DNA of 64,000 nt, taken from positions 62,001 through 126,000 of the forward strand of contig JAODTK010001221.1 of NCBI GenBank assembly GCA_026419785.1, given 5' to 3'. The stretch's first letter is position 1. Every line of letters begins with the position of its first letter. The translations under genes and the position numbers were made by a program. Of the stretch, positions 1-11,375 are shown piece by piece. This DNA comes from Sclerodactyla briareus. Lineage: Eukaryota; Echinodermata; Holothuroidea; Dendrochirotida; Sclerodactylidae. The notes beneath the pieces are model-generated. The model saw nothing but the letters and a program-made list of their open reading frames with translations, did not search any database and was not told where the DNA came from.

Positions 1-120
1 CCGAACACTTCCCACCCGGACAATTTCCCCTCAACGGGATGTTTTTTTGTGGTCAGACGTAGGGTTAGGGTCTAAAAGTTATTGGGTCCAAGTTTGGGGG
101 GGGAATTGTTCGGGAACGGG
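1..120. mobile_element. Short foldback element, copy 1 (cut by the window edge)
   Basis: The left arm (about 8-30, core CCCACCCGGACAATTTCCCC) is an imperfect inverted repeat of the right arm (about 100-120, core GGGGAATTGTTCGGGAAC). The interior carries GTGGTCAGA near 50. The reverse complement of 7005-7113 aligns over both arms and this interior word, so the two are copies of one family in opposite orientation. There is no coding capacity. It is probably a MITE-like element; the superfamily is unknown because the left flank lies outside the window. Confidence 0.55.
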
Positions 121-1600
121 AAAATGCATATCGACCATATTTTTTCCCTTATATATACTTTAATATATAATATACTGTAGACACTAATTTTACTGCCAAA
201 AAAAGCATAGCAAGCATAGCAACCACCAGACGGCAATTTGGAATCTCGACCTATTCAAGAATACCCCCACACCCCCCCCCTCCCCTTTAGACTCTCAATG
301 GTGGGAGCTCAACAAATTTCCTTGAAGTGTGCCCCCCCCCCCCTTTGAACTCACTGTGCTTCCCCAGTACTGTGCCCTCCTCCCAACTGATAAGTTAGTG
401 TCCCTCACCCCCCACTACGAATGTAATCTGAATATGGCACTGATACTCGTAGAATCTGTACATGTTCCCTGCTAAATCAAATTTAAAGATTAATGTCAAA
501 GTTGGCCAAGAAGTTCATACTACAGATGCAGGATTGGCATGACAACCATGAGCCCGTAAAATGACAGATTCACCCAAGTACAAACACTGAGAGTGTCCAG
601 GTAAGCGGCATTGGTCTGCAGAGCAAGACGACAGGTTCCATAGTGGCAAAAACATTCACTTCCTCAAAAAGCCACATGGGAACATTAGAATTTCTTTAAC
701 TATATGTGGTCCAAGTGGTCAAGTGCTACCTAATAAATTACAATCATGTATAACTGATATTGTGGGTTTAATTATTCACCAACTTTGGCTCAGTAGCCCT
801 CATGACTTCATCTCCGCTTACCATCTGTTAACCAAGAATAACCAATATTTGTTGGCCTACATTTGGGCATTAAGTGTCAAACCCCTCTTTGATTCAAGTG
901 GGCATCGCTGACCCAGGAAAGCCAAAAAAGCTATTGAGTGGGGTCGTATGTTTGTGTTCTGATTGGATGACACCAAGAACCAAGAACATTTCCAAGAAGC
1001 GGCCCCTGTGTATATCCCCCCCGCATAACTAAATGACAAGTGTCATCTCATTTGATTGAATTGGGAAAACAAAACATTGATGACCCGATGGAAAGTCCCA
1101 GAACGTGCCACTGAGGAGGTCCATCATGGGAATTCATGTTAGTTTCGAATCATTGTGTGCAGTCTGTTCTCAGTGAGGGCCGCATGTGGGGGGCTCATAA
1201 TATGCAGGACTTTTGTCATCTCGTAGTTAAGTAACTGCAACTTCACCTTACGAAAATTATCGAGCTCTTGAAATCAAGTGGCCCTCAGCAGGATTAGCCG
1301 CACACTTGTTCCATATCTTTTTTTTCGTATTATAATTCAATGCATCATCCTTACCGTGTGTACTTTTTTTCCAGAAATTAACTTTACTCACGCAGCGCAT
1401 GAATCTGGTGGATAGTTGAACCTTCTTTTTTCACTAGTGCACATAAAGCTTATTCTAACCTATTTTTGAGAGAGCCTTGCCTATAATTAATTCAAGCTAA
1501 ATTTCACAGAGATTTATGAAAGACCATCATGCCCCCAACTCTCCTGGTCATTGTGACAATATTGAAGGTTATTCACATGTAAAAGTTTTCAAAAATCTCT
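121..1600. other. Unassigned non-coding stretch
   Basis: No gene or repeat unit is recognised. C runs of about 9-10 bases occur near 278 and 341. Open frames are under 65 codons and resemble nothing known. Confidence 0.5.
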
Positions 1601-2530
1601 CACAAAAGCGAGTTTCCATGCACCGCGGCGGGTGGCCGCTTGCAGCGGGGTGGTCACAGCGGGCTGTCATGTAAAATTGCTCCCCATACTTTCAATATAC
1701 CCGGTTTCCATGCCGCGGGGCCGGGCAAGGCAGTCATTTTCCGTCTCCTCGAATCGGTCATGGTACGATTTTATCCTCCCGCCCACACGACCACCCGTCC
1801 GCCCGCGTGGTAATTTTCAAATCGATTCCCAGGGATTTCCCTGCAATCTTACTGGTTTTAGCCGATTGGTGCATTATAGAGAACATGTTTGTTCAAACAA
1901 ATCATTTTCCGAACACACTCCATAATGTTTTCCAATCACACTTTGTATTGATATCTTGTACAATTTTTCTCTATTTTTATAAAAAAATAACCGGCCAGAC
2001 AACCCTATTTGAAACACATATTTGATGTTTTAAATCATTGACGTGTCGATAATGCTATTAAAAAATCTCAAACCCTGTCGATTGTGGAGTTTTAATAATA
2101 TTTCAGCATGCGCTATCGTTGCCCTTTGACATTTTATGATTCTTTAGGAATTAAACAAACCCGTTTCCATGTTTACACACTATACTGCTCCGGTGCTTGA
2201 TAAATGAGAACAATAATAATAATACTAAATATAATAAATAAATACTAATAATAATACTGATCATAATAATAATAAGAATACAAATACACGATTCTTATAT
2301 AGTGCATACATACTAAATTTGGGAAGCAGTGCATGATGTGGTTAAAATATTCGCGCCCTGCCCGCTCGCTTGCCCCCGTCCCCCCTCCCGCTTGCCCGTC
2401 CTCCTGCTTGCGCCCGTCCACTGCTTGCCCGTCCGCCCTCCCCCGTGCAATTGAACGGGTTACACCCCCCGTGCCCGCCCGCCTGCCAGCGTGCCCGCGT
2501 GCCATGGAACACAGCTTAACTTCATCGAGA
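1601..2530. repeat. GC-rich low-complexity block with repeated GTTTCCATG ends and an AAT microsatellite
   Basis: GTTTCCATG followed by C/G-rich sequence occurs near 1612 and 1704, and again without the GC-rich tail near 2163. The inverted form, CCATGGAAC, closes a degenerate CCCGCCCGCTTGCCCGTCC-like stretch at about 2350-2515. Between them, 2210-2282 is an (AAT/ATA)n-rich microsatellite. This may be one transposon with GC-rich subterminal repeats or several nested pieces. Proline/cysteine-rich open frames here are a by-product of the composition. Confidence 0.5.
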
Positions 2531-5500
2531 ACGCTGCCTGCAATAGCGAAGTATTCATTCGTGGTGTATGTGAATTTCCCCCCTGAAAATAGCACATGGG
2601 TCTGGGCAGCCCGGTAGGGCATAAGGTAACCGATTATAGTGAACGTAGAGACAGTTGGAACTGGGCCAATGAACGGAACCATGGGGAAATGTGCAACTCT
2701 AAAACCCCCTCCCTCCCCCTTCCTCTCTTACTCCCAGCTCGCTCCAAAGGTAGGGGAAATAATGGGAATGTTGGTTTACAAACACCATTTGGTCTCAATA
2801 AGGCCCCCCCCCCCCCCCCTGTAGCCCCCCCCCTGAGTAGTTGTGTAGGGGCCTAAATTTTATTCCCCTTTATTATCTTATTAGTATTCACTCTCTTGGC
2901 CACTGTGGTCCTTTAATGTGCCATTTGTGTAATTCTGGGTCCTGACCATGGGGCCCGTTTAATGTGGCCCGGATAGGAGCTGCCAGCTGACTGGGACCAG
3001 GGTTATTGGACATTGTCAAGGAATCTACCAAATTGGGGAGCAGTGGGCATACAGGATTTCATTGGCTGTCCTGGATGGTGTCCTCAGGAAATTTGGAATA
3101 GTTTTCATATATACTAGGGCATGGTGGAGGGATATGTTAGGTGGATGTAAACTTTATGGTTAACATATGTCCCCCTGCATTGTGCCTTCTAACATGCAAG
3201 TCCCACCAACTACATAAACAGGTCATAAATTTGCACCCCAGGGCAGTGGAGCCGAAACTGCCTGGTCCTACATATTATGGGAGATCCAGGTCAATACCAT
3301 TAGCCATGAGGCCACTTCATTTGAATGGTCCTATCTAGTTCTCAATAACACAGTTCTCTTTGTGGACATGCTATCTATACACACACAATTGCTTGTATAG
3401 AACAATGGGACTCATCCTGGGTCCCAGATCCCTGGGGGAAGAGGGTCTCTGAAATATGTTGTAAATTTTGAGTAAGGGACTTGCATCGGGGGGGTCCCAG
3501 CAGTGGCAAATAGATTTTGTTTCAGGCTTTGAGGGGGGGGGGGGGATGCTGGTACAACCTTATCCAAGCGGAGTGCACCTTTGGTGGGCCGCGGAATGTT
3601 TGCCTGTACATTTAGGATTACCCTTCAGATGGCCGGAAAAGGCACTCGCTGGGTGTTTTGAGATGTTCTCAACTCGGTCTGGAATATGTATCTCAATGTC
3701 TGCAATTTTCATTTATTGATAACAAAATAATCATCTAATATAAATGTTAATACATATCCGATGAGTCGAGATGATCACAAGAATCATACTACCACGCATC
3801 CTCTTTCATTCATTCCATACTTGCCCTTCATATCGCAAGTTAAATTTGTCCATCAGCCCAATCCATACACAAGGCCTCATGTCCTCCGAACTTGTCCCTA
3901 AATTTGAAATCATAATTCCCCGCACTGATTTGCTAACAAACACTGGAGACAAATCGTCGTCAATTGTCAGGGGCATCAATTTGTATTACATTTTTTGGGG
4001 AGGGCAAGATGTGGTTTAGTAAGCGTCGAAGCCAAGCGCCACCATCATTTGACGCTAGCATCGAAGAAAAAATGTTGTACACAAAACCCCCCGATCCAGG
4101 AAATGGCACTTCTTCTCGGGCCTTATGGCAGTGCGCAACCATCACTGAAATTGACAATGAATTTCCAAAAACAAAAGTTGGTCTTCAAACGATCGTCACA
4201 CTTCAAACGCGCAAATTAGGCGACAGAAGTCAGTTCAACAAAAAGTCCAAAATGGGTCGCGTCCAAGCGGTCAGCGGTCGGGTGGACGACCACTAGTTAA
4301 CCCATTCAAGATTTTTCATTAGACGATCATGTGTGAAAACTTCCATATCAATTCACTTTCTTGACTTCTCGTTAGGGAATCATGGCCTCAAATGAGAAAC
4401 TCAATCCCCAAGGCTATAAAAAAAAACAAAAAAACTTAGACTCACTGCATTACTACCATACACAGAATGTGTCAGTCTGCCAACGAAACCTTGAAATAGT
4501 GTTTGTTGTGCATTTATTAATAGTTAGCCCTAACCTAAATCAATGTGACCAAGTGAAACCCATGGCTATTCCCCCAAAAGAGGCCCCTGGTTTTTTTGTT
4601 TTTTTCTATATTTAATCAGGACCGGGGCTTGATGTAATTTGGGGGGATGATAGGATACCACCCACTGGGCTCCCCCGCTTATCGTGGAACCCTGTTGCAA
4701 CAATCAGCCTCCATAGTGTCAAAATCAAATAAAGATTCAAAAATTCATAAAATATGGTTTAAAATGGGCAGGTAGCATAAAATAGCTTAAAATTGAAGGG
4801 TAATCATAAAATCATACAATTTTTGATAAAAACTGATGTATTGTGCTTATAAATATCTTTCTCAATCCTTAATGTCTCGCCTGAAATGCATGTGTGTAGG
4901 CTGCATATGTACTCCACATAGTCCACAGTTGGGATACAACTTGTGCCTTCAATTGCCTCCTTGCATTGTCAATACATGCACATGTCATGTTCAGCCGCAA
5001 ACAAAATGATGTACAAGTGAAGGGTCATCTGGGGATTTTAGAAATTGTGGTCGAAGATGCATCTAGGGGTCAGTTTTTGGCCATTTTTTGTGTGTCAATA
5101 TGCCCAATGCTTTTTCTCCTGCAGATTAAGTGGATTTTGTTAACTATTGTTCAGTAGTGTCCTTAACTAGTCATACCTATAGGGTAGGGCCAATTATTTT
5201 CCGTGATGCATAAAAACGGAAAAAATCGGCGGCAACCATTGTAAACGCGAATTCAGAAATTCCAAAAAAACATTGTAAAACATCAACTTCGTCACTGAAA
5301 AAAGAGAAAAATATAGCTTCCTCACTGATTTTTTCAATTCAAAGACGACTGAAACATAACAAACCCGTAACATTATTGGATCCCTTCTAATGGCTTGAAA
5401 ACAGCGGGTCACTCGTGGCACAATCTGAGTTGAACAGATCGAAACTCGCAAGCGAGTGGGCTTTGCACACCAATAGCTTCGGCTCGCAACACCGCTGGCC

Positions 5501-6540
5501 CTTCGTCCAACGATCAGCTGAATCCAACTTGTATAAGAGAGAGAGAACAATTTGGCTTAAAAGCAGTATCGTTTTCAAGTCGCTCGCTACAAAGCCTATT
5601 GCATTTGTTTGACAGCCGGCAGCCAATCATAGCGCTGTTTTAATATGCCGCAAACATGGAGCTGACAATAAAGCCAGCACTAGGCCCGATTATTTTAAGG
5701 ATCGCCGAAGAGTTGCCTGGCCTCCGCAACAGCAATTACAAGTCACATTCTGGCAATGGCCATGAATTCCCACCGCTCTACAAGCCCGTATAATCTCTAC
5801 CTTCACTTTTTCAGTGTTTTGTTCGCCGTAACGAAACACGTGTCATGGTCTACGTGCCAGACTGCCAGCGCCGCTGTACACAGTAGCAATATTGATAGCT
5901 CCTGAATGGATTCTTGTTACGCCCCGACGCCCCGGACGTTAAAAATGAAATATTTATAAACTGCGATATAAAAAATTTTTTCAACGCGAGCTACATGTCT
6001 AGAAAATTGACAATGCTAAGAGGAACGTTGTAGCTTTCGAACCATGCAAACTGCGCATCATTAACTTTCATATCCAGAGATATCGTAAATTGAAAAATGT
6101 TTGAAAAAAAGTTTCGATCCCGCGCTGCCTTGCTATTTCCTCCTGCGAGAGAATCTGTACACTGCATCACTTGCGATCCCGTACGGACGACACTTTGAGT
6201 GTGAAAAGACTAAGCGGGAAAATTTGATCTTGTGTCTCTTAGCAAGGCTGCTTAATAAAAACATGAAAATAGATTTACAATAGCTGTTAAATATATTTTA
6301 TCTTTATACTTCACACATGCTCAACACTTTTTCCAGAATTGATAATCATGCATTACACCCATTCCACTATGTTTATTACTTGATACTGTACAATACAAGG
6401 CATGAATCTAGCAAAACATGAACTGCTATTTTGCAAACGGAATTTTGCCAATTTTTGGAAAATGGAGAAAATGGAATTTACCAATTTTAGAAAGTGGAAT
6501 TTGTTGATTTAGAAAGTGAAAATAAGTGGGGCCCTACATA
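2531..6540. other. Unassigned stretch with homopolymer tracts and one CpG-rich segment
   Basis: A C16 tract lies at 2804-2819 and a G13 tract at 3533-3545. From about 5400 to 5960 CpG dinucleotides are clearly denser than in the flanks, and a CCAAT motif lies near 5625, so a promoter is possible, but no adjoining exon is recognised. Around 6430-6520 there are short diverged repeats of GGAATTT and CCAATTTT. Confidence 0.4.
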
Positions 6541-6544
6541 GGGT

Positions 6545-6998
6545 GTTAGAGGGATTTCAAAGAATCATTTAGGGTGGTTTTTTGACCCCAAAGGGTTATT
6601 TTTGGGGGTCAAACGGCCACAATGCTTCATTCTTATACATATTGAATGGGGGGTGTCAGGATATGGTGGTCAATGTCATCACTGACCTGTGGGGCATATG
6701 GGGTGTTCAGGGAACTTGGGGTCAAGGGTTCCTTTGGTGGTCACAATGGTCATTTGGGTCAACAGTCAAAATGATACTCCTATAGATGGATTTTTGGACT
6801 ATTATGAATCGTCATGTCATCACTGACCAATGTACATGTGGGAGGTTCTAAAATTTGGGTATTGGTCATCTAGTTCTCACTTTGAACCCTTAATGGTTCT
6901 TTTGGGGTGAAAAGTCGAATAACTGAACTGCTTCTCTGCTAAGTGGGGATAGTCATGATATGTGCTCAGTTGGGCCATCACTGACCAGTGGTGCACAC
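6545..6998. repeat. Diverged tandem repeat with CATCACTGACC units
   Basis: GTCATCACTGACC or a close variant recurs near 6676, 6815 and 6974, about 140-155 bases apart, each followed by a T/G-rich segment. The units are diverged, and the array runs straight into the foldback element at 7005. Confidence 0.5.
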
Positions 6999-7004
6999 GG
7001 TTCC

Positions 7005-7113
7005 CGGACAACTCCCACCCGGCCAATTTTTATTCCCTGCCCGCTAATCTGACCACAAACAGTCCGTGGAGGGGGAATTGCCCCGGGTGGGAAATGTCCC
7101 GGTCACGGGTGCA
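7005..7113. mobile_element. Short foldback element, copy 2 (complete)
   Basis: The left arm, GTTCCCGGACAACTCCCACC at about 7011-7030, and the right arm, ending TGGGAAATGTCCCGGTCAC at about 7107, are imperfect inverted repeats of roughly 28 bases. GGTGCA flanks both sides (near 6989 and 7108) and could be a short target-site duplication. The interior CTGACCACAAACAG is the complement of the interior of 1-120. There is no coding capacity. Confidence 0.6.
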
Positions 7114-8767
7114 TGTGAGGTCCATGATGACCATTTTTGTGAAATCACAAAATCCTTGTGCTTTCACAATGAAGTTTGGCATTTTCTCAATAGTTTTGGC
7201 AGTCATATAATTGACTATTTGGTTACTAATTTCAATGCAAAGTTGTCGGCGGAAGAAGAGACATTTGATATCAAGCAATCAAGAGGCTTCTAGGTTGATG
7301 GTAGGTGATTTGACCGACAACATTTTTGTCACAATCAGTCCAATTAACATTTAATAGATGGATAATACGAGCTACAGCACCTTTGATGCTTCTTGTTTTT
7401 AGCTCAAAAACAGGGGTAAATATGCCTGGTACAATGATTTAGCAGTAAATACATTTACACACCATCAATTGTCCACCTAGAGTCTTGTCATGTTTATTAA
7501 GTGCCTTTTAAAAGTGTACCCCTATTGAAAAGCAAAATATTACTGATCATATTTCTATAGTAATTTGGACGGGAATGGGCTCTAAGCCTACTCATGTGTT
7601 TTAATCTTAACTTGATCAGGCAAACGCAAAGTTCCTGTGTTTATCATAGTTTCAAACTACTTGCTCCCTGTGTTTGACATGAGGGAAAGGCCATCTGAGG
7701 CAGGTGATTTGCAAATGTTAGCTGTTAGATCACTTAGCTATATCGATAGAGTTCAACTTCAAATTGGTGTGTTCGGAGCATAGCGTTGGTTGTGCTTTTT
7801 GATTTTCATAAACGTGCCACTTGGTAAACTACAGATGGCTGAATGAAACAATGGTTTTGAAAACTACTGCACCACAGGTGCTCTTGTTTATGACAGTATC
7901 CCATGCATATAGGGCTTATCGGGGTAGGCTTCTAAAGTCAGTCCAAAGCTTCATTAGTGAATAGTGACCTTATCTTCAATTCCAAATGCTTCCATTAATG
8001 TAAAGAAGCATGGAGGAAATGGAAATTCCATTCAATGTTTTTCTCAACAAACTCCACACCCAATGTTGGTTGGTGTGAGCATAACAATTGAAGTTTGGGA
8101 ATAGGCCACTTCCTTTTTTCAGGAGATACAGACGGTTGAATTGCCAATATATGGGAAACGACCACTTACTGTGAATCTTGGATGGGAGAATTCCCTGGGT
8201 ACAAGAGTGTCAACGGTGATACCACCAGTGCATACGAACTATTAGTAAAACCCCCCCCCCCCCGCCCCCAAAAAAGGAATTCAGAATTGGTGGCTCTAGT
8301 CTTTCTCTCGATGAACGATCACATGGTAAGGCAAGTTCAGCTTAAAGAGGCTGTGAAAGTACAGTTCAAGTCAGGATAAAAGGTTTTTTTTTTCCCCAAC
8401 GTTTCGAAGTAGCTTTTATTGATGAAAGATTAATTCATTCTGAAGGTTGAAAGTGTTCCAAGCATTAAAAGTTTTTGATCCACCTACTCCTTAGCAAGCA
8501 CAAAGATGATGCAGAGTGCTCCAGATGTATTTCCCTGATTCTGATATTGCAAAAGAACCATAAAAAAGAAGACAAAGATGAAGATGGTGGTCAGTGTGCA
8601 TAGTACCCATATCTAACAAAGGTTGATCGTTGAACATTCAGAAATCCCATTTGCCTTCAAAGTTGGATGAAACACAAACCTCGCAGAAAAAGCAGCAGTA
8701 TGATGGATACATGCAAGTACCTGTACTGATCAAGAAAGAGAAGAAAAGGGTTGTGATTCGTTTTTGC
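7114..8767. other. Unassigned stretch
   Basis: No gene is recognised. A C13 tract lies at 8251-8263, just downstream of a short unremarkable open frame. Confidence 0.45.
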
Positions 8768-9775
8768 AGATCCTTTTTGTCTCGCTGAACTTTGTTAAGG
8801 GAGAGACATAGTGGTCACTTTGTTGGTCTGTCTCTGTATGTCGTCATCCGTCCGTCTGTTGGGTAGTCTGTCCGGCTGTCCGTATGTGCCGTTCGATATC
8901 TCCTGAACCGTGAAAGGCCATCATGCTGGGACCTTTTTGTGGAGGTGCTCGGTGAAGTGGTGCCGATGTGCATCCACTTTTTTGTCCCGAAATACCATAC
9001 TCATTTGCATAAATTTTTGCCTATTCAAATAAAATTGGCCCAGAACTTTGTGGCCAAGGATTCTCTCTCTCGATCGGTAGATGCCTTGGTGATGCCGTTC
9101 GTAGTATATAGTAACTATGAAGAGTACACGAATCGATCAGATTCCTGGCATGATAATGCTAATTAAGTAGTGCTAATTGCAAATTTCTGTGATATTTTTG
9201 TAAGTTTGTTGGATTTTTTGACGACTTGGTGGTGATGGTTTAACTATAGTCCCAATGAATTTTTACAGTAGGAAACGTAGGGCCCATAGGTCATTTATTT
9301 TAAACTAATCGCATTTCCAATAGTCGAATTTGCATCATTATGCATATTTTAAGTTGGTTGAATCCCCATGAAACTGGTGATACCTGTGAGGCTGGTGGTT
9401 CACCATTGTGATATAATTGTTGACCTGCATGTGTGTGACCTCTGAACTCATTTGACCTCCTGTCGAGTGGTCATGTTGTTAAAGGTTGTTCTTGAATACA
9501 TGTGCTTATTTAAGGAGTTAATAGACACTGGTTATTTTTGGATATGTGAAGACCTTGGTGTGCTTAATGGAGGAGACCAACTCCCGCTTCGTACGGACAC
9601 TTCGGTAGTTACAATTGTCAAGTTTAATTTAATATTTTTTCCGCAATAACATTGGGCCTTTTCATTGGAATGCAATATGCTTCTAGGAGGTGGATGCATA
9701 TATGGGAGTAAACATTTTTTATAAAAACGCCAGTCTGACGGTCATAAAGGTCAATTAGGGTCAAAAACTGATTTT
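8768..9775 (+). repeat. Dispersed repeat R1, unit 1
   Basis: The unit begins TTTGTCTCGCTGAACTTTGT, passes through a GTCTGTC/GTCCGTC-rich block (8828-8885), ATATCTCCTGAACC, an AATTTGCAT-rich middle and TTGGATTTTTTGACGACTTGG, and ends in AGGTCA-like half-sites followed by TCAAAAACTG. The same landmarks recur in order from 9776. It has no reading frame of note. It looks like a non-coding dispersed repeat duplicated in tandem. Confidence 0.75.
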
Positions 9776-11375
9776 TGTCTCTCTGAAACTTTGTTCAAGG
9801 CGAGAAAATAAGTGGCACTTTGTGGTGTGGCTCGGTCTGTCTGTCGTCTGTCCGTCTGTCGTCTGTCTGTCCGTATGTGCGGGTAGATATCTCCGAAAAA
9901 GTGGGAAGCATCATGCTATTGGGACTTCTTGTGGAGGTGAGCGGTGTGAAGAGTTGCCGCATGTTCATCCACTTTTCGTCCCAAAAGGACATCTCGTTGC
10001 ATAACTTGGAATATTTAATGAAAAATTGGCCCCGGAAACAGGGTACAAGATATCTATTTGATCGGTGAGGCATGGTGATGCTGTTTCAGGGTATTAAACA
10101 ACTACGAAGAGTACACAAATGATCAGATTCCTGGCATTGTATATGCTAATTAAGTAGTAGAATTTGCATACTTTGCGATATTTTTGAAGTTTGTTGGATT
10201 TTGACATAACTTGGTGGAGATGGTTATCTATAGTCCCAATGAATTTTTCAGTAGAGACGAGGGCCCCAGAGGTCATTTAATGTTTACTAATTGTCATTCA
10301 AAAGGTCACGTAGGGCGTCAAAAAAACAAAAAAAACAAAACAAACTGTTTCCTGGCCATAATCGGAGAATTGAATATCCGTGAAGGCTGGAAGGTTCACC
10401 ATGGGATATAATTGTGGACCGGCATGGGTTGTACCTCTGAGCTCAATTTGAACTCTGGCGGGTGTGGTAATGTGGTTAAAGGTGAGTATTGAATACATGG
10501 CTTATTTAAGAGGTACGGGCAAAAAAAAAAATGAACACTGGGTATTTTTGGTATGTGATAGACCTTTGTGTGCTTCATGGAGGAAACCAACTAGCGCTTC
10601 GATCGGACGCATACGTTGGTAGTTACACGGGGTCAAAGTTTACTTAATAGCTTTTGCAATAACATTGGGGTGTTCATTGGAATGCAATATGCTTCTAGGA
10701 GGGGGCACTCACATGGAGAGTAACAATTTTTTTTAAAAACCGCCATGTCATTGAAGGTCCATCAAAGGTCAACTAGGGGTCAAAAACTGAGTTAGGACTT
10801 TTGGCAATAGCACTGGGTGTGTTCCACAGAATGCAAAATGCTTCTTGAGTGGAGGTATCACATGGAGAGTTCCAATTTTCATAAAAACTGCCACGTCATT
10901 AAAGGTCATTCAAGGTCACTGAAGGGTCAGAAACTGTTTTCTTGCCATAATCGGAGAATTGAATATCTGTGAAGGCTGGAGGGTGCACCATTGTGATCTA
11001 GTGTTGACCTCCTGTGGGTGACCTCGGACCTCAATTTTACCTGTCTGTTCGGGTGTCCATGTGTTAAGGTTTGAGTCCTTGAATAAATGGTGCTTAGTGA
11101 AGGATTTCGGGCAAAAAAAAAAATAGAAACTGGTTTTTTGTTAGTGATAGTAACCTTTGTGTGCTTATGGAGGCGAACCAACTCCCGCTTCGATCAGACA
11201 CTTTACTTTGGTAGTTACAAGGGGTCAAAGTTTATTTAAAACTTTTCCGCCAATTAACATTGGGCGTGTTCATGGAAGCAAGATGCTTTAGGAGTGATTG
11301 CATAACATGGAGTGTAACCATTTTTATAAAAACCGCAATGTCATGGAAGGTCATCAAAGGCCAGGTAGGGGTAAA
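9776..11375 (+). repeat. Dispersed repeat R1, unit 2 and partial units
   Basis: This second copy starts TTTGTCTCTCTGAAACTTTG and repeats the landmarks of unit 1. Its distal part is itself duplicated: CCATAATCGGAGAATTGAAT occurs near 10352 and again near 10946, and the module containing GGAATGCAATATGCTTCTAG occurs near 9670 and 10678 with diverged forms near 10828 and 11275. Half-site clusters close each submodule (10754-10782, 10901-10928, 11347-11372). Copies are about 75-85% similar by eye. Confidence 0.75.

Noticed and set aside
2245-2682. 145-codon minus-strand frame
   Set aside because: It is driven by the GC-rich low-complexity block and the AAT microsatellite; the peptide is Arg/Gly-rich without domains.
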